DNA of 64,000 nucleotides from an uncultured Bacteroidales bacterium (GTDB lineage: Bacteria; Bacteroidota; Bacteroidia; Bacteroidales; Salinivirgaceae): the NCBI GenBank assembly GCA_937981765.1, contig CALJOM010000002.1, forward strand, positions 186,001 through 250,000, written 5' to 3'. Below the pieces are notes generated by a model. The model saw only the letters and a program-made list of their open reading frames with translations. It ran no database searches and was not told the origin of the DNA. The position numbers and the translations under genes were made by a program. This document shows, in pieces, positions 51,720-59,216 of this stretch (the stretch's first letter is position 1; each line of letters begins with the position of its first letter).

Positions 51720-52934
51720 TTTAACTGTAATTTAATTCGATATTAAATTAATATTAATTCATTCCATTTAGCTTGACTTAATTTATTCATCCGTTCGTTT
51801 AGAAATTTAATCAAACTTATCATCGAATTGTTATTGTCTTTTCCCTAGGTGGGATGATATATATCGACGATTCTAAAACCGACAATTTAGATGTGGTTCA
51901 AAAGTTTTACCCGAATTAGTTTGGCTTTAGAATTCGATTGCGGAGCTAATTTAAGCTTATTTTTAATTTGTTTCAAAACAGTGTGAAAGGGTTTCTAGCT
52001 CTATGTGCTTTAGTTAGCGTTTTTTAGATCATTGGGTCGTTTTAGCCTTTGGTTTATTGAGGGTGAGTTTTTTGATACCAAATCAGTTTATTGCAAGTAT
52101 AGAGGCAACATGTAGATCTTAATTTCATCATTTGTGTATTTATCCAGAATAACTTTTGGGAATTGGTTGTTTAGGCCAGTTTTAATTTTTAATTTCTGAA
52201 AATTATTATCAGTTTTTGATGATACTGTTCGGTTGTTGAATGAAGCCTAAAACCATGTTCTTACATTCTTATGCCTTACAACTTAAGGCTTGGAATTGCC
52301 TGTTTTCACATTAAATAAATAGAGACCTGGCTGGTATCAATTGAAATTTAAAGAATAGAATTGGATGAATCTGTCTCATTGAACTCACAATTTTGCCATT
52401 AACGGTTTAATTGGCTGGGAATTTTAAGAGGTTCATAAGTTTTGTGTCAAGTTTTGTATTTTCCCATTTTGCAGTTTTCATGGTTCTTTTGAATTTAGCT
52501 ACGTTGTCATGCTGATCAAAACGGCATTATGTCGTAATGGTATAAAAAAAATATTTGTATTTAAAAATTAACAAGGGTGCTCGTTTATAATATTTTATTT
52601 TTTTTGATTCTTTATATTGATTTGCCCAACAACAGAAAATGTGTTTCTTTTCCAGTGTTAACATCGAAAGGGGGATGAATTTAATTTAAATAAATTTAAT
52701 TTAGGAGTTGGATTTTTAAATTGACTGGCATTATAATATTTGTCATTAGGCATTAAAATGAAATTTGGAACTATCTTTAGTTGCGCCATTGGCTAGGCTG
52801 ACTGTAGGCGAAAGAATGAAAACGTTGTTTGTAATGTAAAAAGTTCTTTTCACAAAAAAATATTCTAATAGCATTAAAATAGGAGCTCAAAAACATTTAG
52901 ATTGTTGCCTAAATAAGTACAAACGTGTTGCAGT
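51720..52934. other. 1.2-kb gene-free region
   Basis: No intact ORF above about 60 codons and no RNA gene recognised. Very AT-rich. Most of it looks like decayed sequence; the one identifiable piece is the T9SS domain relic at 52265-52410. One neighbouring minus-strand stretch (about 52070-52210; QFPKVILDKYTNDEIKIYMLPLYLQ) is open but unassigned. Confidence 0.6.
52265..52410 (-). pseudogene. relic of a T9SS C-terminal sorting domain
   Basis: On the minus strand TVNGKIVSS (near 52405-52380) is followed, after a frameshift and a stop, by NETDSSNSIL and SIYLFNVKTGNSK (near 52330-52280). This reproduces the order of a type A sorting domain: N-G-K-x-V strand, then G-V/I-Y-L-x-V-K-T-G-N. The parent gene is gone, indicating loss of a secreted protein gene here. 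Confidence 0.6.
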
Positions 52935-52963
52935 TAAAAAAACTGCCGGTATCTGCCGGCAGT
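52935..52963 (-). terminator. terminator after the peroxiredoxin gene
   Basis: Minus strand ACTGCCGG (8 bp) with CCGGCAGT, 6-nt loop, followed by T6. 32 nt downstream of the stop. Confidence 0.85.
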
Positions 52964-52994
52964 AAAACTTGCGCACTTTTGTTGGGGAGTTCTG

Positions 52995-53627
52995 TTATTT
53001 TGATGATAGATATTCAGAGATTCCTTCCTGGGTTGGTTTGAGAGCTTTATCTCCTTTATGCCAGTTGGCAGGGCAGACTTCTCCGTTTGCTTCGAAAAAT
53101 TGAAGAGCATCTATTACTCGTAAAACTTCATCAACACTGCGTCCAATTGGCATGTCGTTAATTGTTTGATGACGTACGATTCCTTGCTTATCGATTAAAA
53201 ACAAACCGCGATAGGCCTTTGCTTCTCCCAAAAAATAGGCTCTTCCGTCGTCGGAGTATTCATAATGACCTGCCAAAACGCCGTAGTTTTCAGATATGGA
53301 ATTGCTGGAGTCGGAAACCAGTGGATAAGTAACTCCCTTGATTCCGCCATCTTTTTTGTCGATTTGAAGCCATTTCCAATGGGAATATTCGGAATCGGTG
53401 CTACAGGCAACAACTTCAGTATCGCGCTCTTTAAATTCTGTGAGTTTTTCCTGAAAGGCTATTAATTCTGTTGGGCATACGAAGGTGAAATCTGCCGGGT
53501 AAAAGAAAAACACAACATACTTTTTACCTAGAAACTCCTCTAAAGAATAATTTTCCACAATTTTGTTTCCATCAATTACTGCTTTGGCTTTAAAAACGGG
53601 GGCTTTTTGTCCTACTAACATACACAT
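52995..53627 (-). CDS. 2-Cys peroxiredoxin (AhpC/TSA family)
   Basis: Thiol peroxidase reducing H2O2 and organic peroxides, 210 residues. Peroxidatic Cys51 in FTFVCPTE and resolving Cys185 in GEVCPANW make it a typical 2-Cys enzyme; FFYPADFTF and the conserved Arg of the active site region (KAYRGLFLID) are present. The C-terminal extension (to LSSK) is of the sensitive Prx1 class. ATG at 53627 or the in-frame ATG at 53621. It lies 52 nt after nrdG on the same strand with no hairpin between, so read-through from the B12 operon is possible, though its own promoter was not found. Useful to an organism holding oxygen-sensitive glycyl-radical enzymes. Confidence 0.95.
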   Translation of the reverse strand: MCMLVGQKAPVFKAKAVIDGNKIVENYSLEEFLGKKYVVFFFYPADFTFVCPTELIAFQEKLTEFKERDTEVVACSTDSEYSHWKWLQIDKKDGGIKGVTYPLVSDSSNSISENYGVLAGHYEYSDDGRAYFLGEAKAYRGLFLIDKQGIVRHQTINDMPIGRSVDEVLRVIDALQFFEANGEVCPANWHKGDKALKPTQEGISEYLSSK

Positions 53628-53679
53628 TCTGTTTTTAAGGTTATACGCTTTTCATTAAACAAATGTTGGTAAAATTTGT

Positions 53680-54291
53680 TTAAAAATTATCAAATGTTTG
53701 TCGATATTCTTGTGTGTGAATATGCTCAACGTTCCATTGATTTTTTAGCTGTTCTACAACGTTTGGCGTGTGAATTTTGGTTATTACTGTAGTTCGGAAG
53801 AACACTTCTATTGTAGAGTTTTTTAAAAGATTTACGCTTTGCCTTATTCTGCTGATTTTAATTGGTGGTATTGATTGACAGATGGATTGATAGGCGATAA
53901 CATTGGGGATGGTTTTAAGATCCATGGCCACAGCTGCGACTAGTTTTTTGCTTAAAAGTTCTTCAATAACCTCTGGATTGGAACCGTTGGTGTCGAGTTT
54001 AACTGGAAATTTTTCTTTATTAAGCTGTTCAATGTAGTTTATCAGGTCTGGTTGAATGGTTGGTTCACCGCCGGTAATTACCACTCCGTCGAGCCACCGG
54101 AAACGATGGCGTAACTGATCTATGATTGTATCCCAATTCAGGTCTGGGGTGTTGTTATAAATCTCGGGGAAAACCAATTCTTTATTGTGGCAATAGAAGC
54201 ATCGGAAGTTACATCCTTTGGTAAAAATTACTCCCGATACTCGTCCGGGCCAATCAATAAGACTCTGTGGAAGAAATGTTCCTATACGCAT
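53680..54291 (-). CDS. nrdG: Anaerobic ribonucleotide reductase activating protein
   Basis: Radical-SAM activase that installs the glycyl radical on NrdD. 203 residues. The cluster motif is C27-x3-C31-x2-C34 in KGCNFRCFYCHN; SLIDWPGRVSGVIF is a family-specific N-terminus and VITGGEPTIQPD is the SAM-binding GGE motif. It starts 3 nt after the stop of the beta-propeller gene, so it is translated from the same transcript as the cobalamin genes, while its partner nrdD is at the other end, about 5 kb upstream. In most bacteria nrdG follows nrdD directly. A role as another activase (pyruvate formate-lyase type) is possible but the sequence and operon favour NrdG. Confidence 0.9.
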   Translation of the reverse strand: MRIGTFLPQSLIDWPGRVSGVIFTKGCNFRCFYCHNKELVFPEIYNNTPDLNWDTIIDQLRHRFRWLDGVVITGGEPTIQPDLINYIEQLNKEKFPVKLDTNGSNPEVIEELLSKKLVAAVAMDLKTIPNVIAYQSICQSIPPIKISRIRQSVNLLKNSTIEVFFRTTVITKIHTPNVVEQLKNQWNVEHIHTQEYRQTFDNF

Positions 54292-54294
54292 GCT

Positions 54295-55386
54295 CTAGTT
54301 TCTCAGAAATATTATGGAATTGGGATTAAGGCCAGTGGGGAACTCGAACATTTTGTTTCCACTAACCGAAAAACAAACAACCCTACCTTGGTTAATAAAT
54401 CCTCGGGCATCAGTAATATAAATATGGCCTGTGGGGGAATCAATCGATATCCCGTATGGAGTTTGAATTTCGGCAGTAATGCTACTGATGTTGCTGGATA
54501 TTATTTGTTCGGTTTTTACATTAATCAACATAAAATTCGACCGCTGCGAATTGAAATCGTAATGATAAAGGTATGCCGTATCGCCCGATATGGTAAGATT
54601 TTGGGCTTCAATTCCGGGGAACGTGTATTTGAGAGTATCCATATGCGTGTCGATTATCTGAAGGCAGCTTTTTATGTTTCCATAGTTGCCGCGCGAAATT
54701 ACATAGAGGTCGCCATAAGAATCGGCGTCCATCTTGTAAGGGTTAATTTCTACCGTAATTCGTTTTATTTCGGTTTGCGAAATTGGATCGATTACCGAAA
54801 TGGTATTGTCGTAATTCGGAAAATTGAGTCCACCTGAATTTGAAGCGTAAATTTTGTGGTTGACGATTTTTATTCCGTCGGGGTTCCTACCCACGGGGAT
54901 AAACTTTTCAACTGTTAACGAAACGGTATCAATTACAGCGACTGTTCCATCGAAAGAGCAAACGTAAGCCTTATTTTGGTAAAAGTCGATATAGCGAGGC
55001 TGACGGGCTTGTTGTTGGTTGAACAGTGGAATTTGCCTGATACTTATCCCGCTTTGTGCATCTAGCACTTCGATTTGGCTGGATGTTGTCAGAATGACAT
55101 ATATCTTATTTCCGTAAATGGCCATGTGGTTACCGGTATCGCCAAGTTTACGGTTGTTCTGCCCTTCAAAAAAATCGGTTACGGCTGTCGAATCCGTCAC
55201 ACTGTAATAGGTTAGAGATGAGTTGTTCATCTGAAATAAACCCTCGTTGAGAACCAATATGGCTTTAGTTTGTAAATTAACATCGGGCGTTTCCGGGGCT
55301 ATAGGTGGTTTTTTGCATGAGATGATTATGATAACCGCCAAACAGAGAGGTACAATTTTTTTTATGAAATTTCTATTGTGTTGCAT
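54295..55386 (-). CDS. btuG: BtuG-like beta-propeller surface lipoprotein
   Basis: 363 residues with a lipoprotein signal (LAVIIIISC, Cys24 as the acylated residue). The remainder is a seven-bladed YncE/DUF5074-type propeller: MAIYGNKIYVILT, IEVLDAQSG, YIDFYQNKAYVCSFDGTVAVID, VGRNPDGIKIVNHKIYAS, TISVIDP. Bacteroides BtuG is a surface propeller lipoprotein that caps the BtuB receptor and binds cobalamin very tightly (established for B. thetaiotaomicron). Here the gene follows a BtuB-like receptor by 20 nt under a cobalamin riboswitch, so the BtuG assignment is well supported by context, though ligand residues were not checked. Without the context it would only be a YncE-family protein. Confidence 0.83.
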   Translation of the reverse strand: MQHNRNFIKKIVPLCLAVIIIISCKKPPIAPETPDVNLQTKAILVLNEGLFQMNNSSLTYYSVTDSTAVTDFFEGQNNRKLGDTGNHMAIYGNKIYVILTTSSQIEVLDAQSGISIRQIPLFNQQQARQPRYIDFYQNKAYVCSFDGTVAVIDTVSLTVEKFIPVGRNPDGIKIVNHKIYASNSGGLNFPNYDNTISVIDPISQTEIKRITVEINPYKMDADSYGDLYVISRGNYGNIKSCLQIIDTHMDTLKYTFPGIEAQNLTISGDTAYLYHYDFNSQRSNFMLINVKTEQIISSNISSITAEIQTPYGISIDSPTGHIYITDARGFINQGRVVCFSVSGNKMFEFPTGLNPNSIIFLRN

Positions 55387-55406
55387 GGCAATAGGTTGTT
55401 TTGTTA

Positions 55407-57464
55407 TTAAATCTGAATTTCCAACGAAAGGAAATAGGCTCTTCCGGGCATTGGAAACGAGCGAATTACCTGATATTGCTTGTTGGTTATGTTGGTGATT
55501 TCTGTTTTTAGTTTCAGGGGGATTTTTAGCTTAGTGGGTTGCCAGAGTATTGAAATATCGGTAACGGTCCATGCTGGCAGCATATTGTCGAATTGGTTTT
55601 GGGCGAGGGTATAGCAGAACCCGTTAAATAAAGTACTGCTTCCCAAATTCCATGCTCCGAATGTGAAAAAACTTTGTACCGATGCGATTTCAAATGGGGT
55701 ATAGGGGATCTGATTTCGGTAACTTGGGGAGTTAGGGTTGGTAATATCGTAAGCTTGTTGATAGCTGTAATTTCCAGAAATGCCAACGGAGATGTTACGT
55801 GTAAATGCTTGTTTTATTGATGTTTGAAATGAAACCCCAAAAATTTCTACTTCCCCGATATTTTGCATCGACCATTCGAAGAGGTTTTTAGTAGGAATAG
55901 CCACGATTTTATCTTGTATTCGGTTATAAAAAACGTCGGTTTGAAAGGTTAAATTTGACAGCTCAAACCATGCTGGTTGCGTCGAAATGCCTACATTAAT
56001 TTGTTGTGCTTTTTCAGGGCGGAGGTTTGGGTTTCCCACTAGGGTATAGTACAAATCGTTAAAGGTTGGTGCCCGAAATGTATTTTGGTAGAGTATTTTG
56101 ATTTTGGTGGAGTGTTGTTCCGAGAAAGAATAGGCTGCTAATAACGTTGGGTTTAGTCTAGTAAGCGAGGATGTGTGGTTGTCTTTTCTACTTACAATGT
56201 AGTTAGTAACGAGAGTTGCGGAGCTTTCAAAGTTGTTTTGACTGAATGAAGCTGAAGGGGCTAGGATTATGGTTTGGCGGGTGGGTATCGACCACAGTGG
56301 GAGGTTGGTGTTTAACCAATGAAAAATATAATCGGCGGCAACGGAAGTTTTAAATTTTTGGTTGATAATGATGTTTGCCACATAGGAACTGTAAATTTCC
56401 CGCTGTGTGTATCGATTGTCGATACCTCCGATGGTATTTAGAAAATTGGGGTCTTGATAGCGAAGAAAATTTTGCGATAATTTCATCAATAATTGTTGCG
56501 AAAATCTGGTTGTGTTAAACTTGCGGTATCGGATATTGGCGTAAAAATCACGATTCCATAGGTGTTGTTCTGAAAACGGGTTGTAGAGTATAACAGCTCC
56601 GGGTAATCCACGTTCGGAGTGATAATAGTTTGTTTGAAAATCAATATGATTGGAGCTATCAGGTTTTAGTCGTAAAACAAGATTAAGATTTAAGGTTTCA
56701 ATATCGGAGTTTTGCCGGTCGAAAACAGAGTCAAGGGTTGTGCCGTAGTTTATACGGTATTTGTATTTTCCGTGGGCATTGTTGTACCAGAGTCCTAGGT
56801 CGGTGTTGACGGTGGGGGTCCATTGGGTCTGAATCTGAGCATGCGGCTTTATTAACCCGAAACTGCCTGTTTTTACACCGGCGGAAATGTTGTAGTTTTT
56901 TTGTTCAAAATTGGGTTTTGGTGACTGAAGTTCAACAACGTTTGCTGAGGCTGCCGAACGGGCTGTTCGAAAATCGTTCCCCAGTTCTCCGATGTAGAGC
57001 GAAACCCGCTCGTATCTGCCTGCCGGAATACGGCTAAGGTCTATTTGCCCGGTGGCAACGTCGCAGAGTTGAACTCCGTCGATAATCACAGCGGTGTGAT
57101 TGGCGCCAAGGCTACGAACATTAACGGTTTTTAGCCCTCCTATGCCACCGTAATCTTTAAGTGTTACTCCAGGGAAAATTTTTATGGCTTCCGCTTGCGT
57201 TTGAGTGGGGATTAGCTCCAATTCTTTGCCCGAAATGTATTGAATTGGCTGCAGTGTTTTTTCGTTCCTGGAGGGGCGTTTACCGGTTACGGTAAGTTCT
57301 TTCAGGGTAATGGTGTCTATAACCATTTGCTCCTGAGCATAGAGTTGATTTTTCAAATTAAGAAATGCAAATAGAAGGGCTAACAAAAATAAATATCTCC
57401 CCGGGATTGCGGTCCGGGGAGACGTGTCAGAAAAGAAACTGTCGGTGTGTATGGCTCGAGCCAT
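55407..57464 (-). CDS. btuB: TonB-dependent cobalamin receptor, BtuB-like
   Basis: 685-residue outer-membrane receptor. Signal region is unusual: MARAIHTDSFFSDTSPRTAIP precedes the hydrophobic stretch YLFLLALLFAFLNLKNQLYAQ. TonB box region EQMVIDTITLKELTVTG, plug (about 75-190; IFPGVTLKDYGGIGGLKTVNVRSLGANHTAVIIDGV-type segment with a VRSLG and DG core, and SLYIGELG), then a barrel ending AYFLSLEIQI. No carboxypeptidase-like N-terminal domain, in contrast to the receptor at 19.9 kb, which fits the BtuB type. Cobalamin as ligand is inferred from the riboswitch and the BtuG-like neighbour. A GC-rich hairpin lies within codons 15-23. Starts 6 nt after the DUF4465 gene stop. Confidence 0.85.
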   Translation of the reverse strand: MARAIHTDSFFSDTSPRTAIPGRYLFLLALLFAFLNLKNQLYAQEQMVIDTITLKELTVTGKRPSRNEKTLQPIQYISGKELELIPTQTQAEAIKIFPGVTLKDYGGIGGLKTVNVRSLGANHTAVIIDGVQLCDVATGQIDLSRIPAGRYERVSLYIGELGNDFRTARSAASANVVELQSPKPNFEQKNYNISAGVKTGSFGLIKPHAQIQTQWTPTVNTDLGLWYNNAHGKYKYRINYGTTLDSVFDRQNSDIETLNLNLVLRLKPDSSNHIDFQTNYYHSERGLPGAVILYNPFSEQHLWNRDFYANIRYRKFNTTRFSQQLLMKLSQNFLRYQDPNFLNTIGGIDNRYTQREIYSSYVANIIINQKFKTSVAADYIFHWLNTNLPLWSIPTRQTIILAPSASFSQNNFESSATLVTNYIVSRKDNHTSSLTRLNPTLLAAYSFSEQHSTKIKILYQNTFRAPTFNDLYYTLVGNPNLRPEKAQQINVGISTQPAWFELSNLTFQTDVFYNRIQDKIVAIPTKNLFEWSMQNIGEVEIFGVSFQTSIKQAFTRNISVGISGNYSYQQAYDITNPNSPSYRNQIPYTPFEIASVQSFFTFGAWNLGSSTLFNGFCYTLAQNQFDNMLPAWTVTDISILWQPTKLKIPLKLKTEITNITNKQYQVIRSFPMPGRAYFLSLEIQI
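57396..57422 (-). other. GC-rich hairpin with A/T-rich trailer inside the receptor gene start
   Basis: Minus strand TCTCCCCGG, 9-nt loop, CCGGGGAGA: nine perfect pairs, then TATTTATTTTTG. It looks like a terminator but the tail is interrupted. It falls 42-68 nt after the receptor ATG, in the odd stretch before the signal-peptide core. Could be an intra-operon attenuator or mRNA-stability element, or a chance coding palindrome. Confidence 0.45.
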
Positions 57465-57470
57465 GCTAAC

Positions 57471-59165
57471 CTACTGTTTTAAAAGTTTAAACGTTTGCGT
57501 TGTTTTTCCATTAACGCTCACGAGGTAGAATCCGTTGGGTAGATTATCGGTAAAAATAGTTGATTTCCCTGATTCAAGCTCGATTACGTTATGTATTCGA
57601 CCGGTAATATCGCTGATAACAACTTGTGCCGGAGAATCCGATTCTATGTTCAGGATGTTGGTAAACGGGTTTGGATACATTTTTACGCTTGCCATTGATT
57701 CAAGCGAGGGGGTGATGTTGACGTTCCCTGCGTCTTTGTATGAGATTTGTCCCAGGGAAAAGTAAGCAGGAGTGTTCATTCCGTAGGTTCCAACATCCGA
57801 CGATTCGAGCGAGTAGCGGAGTTCAATTATTTGTCCCAAAGAGCTTAGTTCAACCCATCGCCAGTTGTTGACAATATAGTCAAGTTCGTTGTTAGCGAAA
57901 CGATAGTCGGCTAAATAGAATTCAATGCTGTCGGTTGAGGTTAAATCGGGGCGTATTCCCCAGATATAAAGCTTAAAGTAATCGGGATCGTCTCCTGTAG
58001 GGCCACCAAATTTTTTGGCAAAAGCATCGCCGTCGCGCATGGAAAGGTATGCCATTGTGGTGTTGGTAACATAGACTCCTTGAGCGATAACCGGCGATGA
58101 AAAAGTTGTCTTAACATGAGAAAGAGATAGAGTACTGCTGTTCCAATCGGTTGGAACAAAGGCTACGGCATAAATACCCGGATCTGTTTCGGTTGCGTTG
58201 ATTCCGCCGGCGGTAATTGCGCTGTATTGGTTACCCCAGCCCGGCGTTGAATCGTTACGCATATTGGAGTAGGACCATCCGTCCCACGAAGACCATTGGG
58301 AATTGTAGTTGTTTGGGAAAAATACCCCTTGGCTTGAAAAACCACCCGATAGGTCGCTGCCGTTCCAATAGGAGTCTTGGGCAAGGGATAGATCGCTGAA
58401 ATCAACAATCGTAAAGGTTTCGTTTTTAACATTTATTGCTCCTACGGCATCGAGATCAAAACCTCCGGAGGCAAATGGTGTAGGATAGGGGTCGTTGATT
58501 ATGTTGCCCTGGGAATCGTAACTAGCGTATTGAGGATCGATTGTCCCAACAGCATCAATAATTCTTACAAACCGAATGTTATTTATGTCGATATTCGAGC
58601 TATCGGCAATATCGTCGAGGTCGAAAGGAGTTCCGTATCCCTGGCGGTATTTCCCTGCGAGGTTGTGAATGTTGGTTGGGTCGAGTGTTCCAAACCCACC
58701 TACCTGGGTATTAGTTGGGGTTAATGAAACAGCCGGGAACCGTACAAACCGATGTCCATCAGAACTTACTTCTACAAAGGCTAGTTCCAAAAAAGTATCG
58801 CTGAAACTGTTTTCAAATACTGCGAAATCGAAACCGGGACCATTATAAATCGGGCGGTTGAAGGTTAGGGTAGCAACGCCGTTATCGCCAAGGCTTACCA
58901 CGTCGAACGATGTTCCTTCGGCTGGTCCAAGTGCGTTGGAGGGCATTCCAAAGGTTGCACGGTTGTTTCCATTTACTGTTGTGTTGGGGTTGGCTATATC
59001 TAACAGGCCTCTTTGGATTTCTATTCCGGTTGCCCAAGCTATTATTGAGGGTGATTCTTTAGGAATGGCTGTTGAACCCGGTTGGCCGGCTGCCGGTGCA
59101 AAAGGCCCGTTTGCTTTGATGGTTGTGGCTATTGCCATTATCAGAAATAATAGCGTTTTTCTCAT
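57471..59165 (-). CDS. DUF4465 surface protein with T9SS sorting domain, in cobalamin operon
   Basis: 564 residues. Signal peptide MRKTLLFLIMAIATTIKA. The N-terminal half (about 30-245; VFENSFSDTFLELAFVEVSSDGHRFVRF, GGFDLDAVGAI) is a beta domain of surface proteins. The second part (about 255-465) is DUF4465: SYWNGSDLSGGF, WDGWSYSN, GWGNQYSAITAGG, GVYVTNTTMAYLSMRDGDAFAKKF, LADYRFANNELDYIVNNWRWVELS. The C-terminus (MYPNPFTNIL...ISDITGRIHNV, LPNGFYLVSV) is a T9SS type A sorting domain. Context between nrdD and the BtuB-like receptor suggests cobalamin capture at the surface; Bacteroides cobalamin loci also encode extra surface binders (BtuH type), and similarity to those is plausible but unverified. 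It starts 51 nt after the nrdD stop. Confidence 0.87.
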   Translation of the reverse strand: MRKTLLFLIMAIATTIKANGPFAPAAGQPGSTAIPKESPSIIAWATGIEIQRGLLDIANPNTTVNGNNRATFGMPSNALGPAEGTSFDVVSLGDNGVATLTFNRPIYNGPGFDFAVFENSFSDTFLELAFVEVSSDGHRFVRFPAVSLTPTNTQVGGFGTLDPTNIHNLAGKYRQGYGTPFDLDDIADSSNIDINNIRFVRIIDAVGTIDPQYASYDSQGNIINDPYPTPFASGGFDLDAVGAINVKNETFTIVDFSDLSLAQDSYWNGSDLSGGFSSQGVFFPNNYNSQWSSWDGWSYSNMRNDSTPGWGNQYSAITAGGINATETDPGIYAVAFVPTDWNSSTLSLSHVKTTFSSPVIAQGVYVTNTTMAYLSMRDGDAFAKKFGGPTGDDPDYFKLYIWGIRPDLTSTDSIEFYLADYRFANNELDYIVNNWRWVELSSLGQIIELRYSLESSDVGTYGMNTPAYFSLGQISYKDAGNVNITPSLESMASVKMYPNPFTNILNIESDSPAQVVISDITGRIHNVIELESGKSTIFTDNLPNGFYLVSVNGKTTQTFKLLKQ

Positions 59166-59216
59166 AGTTTTAAGTGTTTTAAAGGGTTAAACTTCAATGT
59201 GTTAAATTTGTTTATG

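Noticed and set aside
54187-54837. 216-residue plus-strand ORF
   Set aside because: Entirely antisense to nrdG and the BtuG-like gene, which have family motifs and operon context; no domain in the antisense frame.
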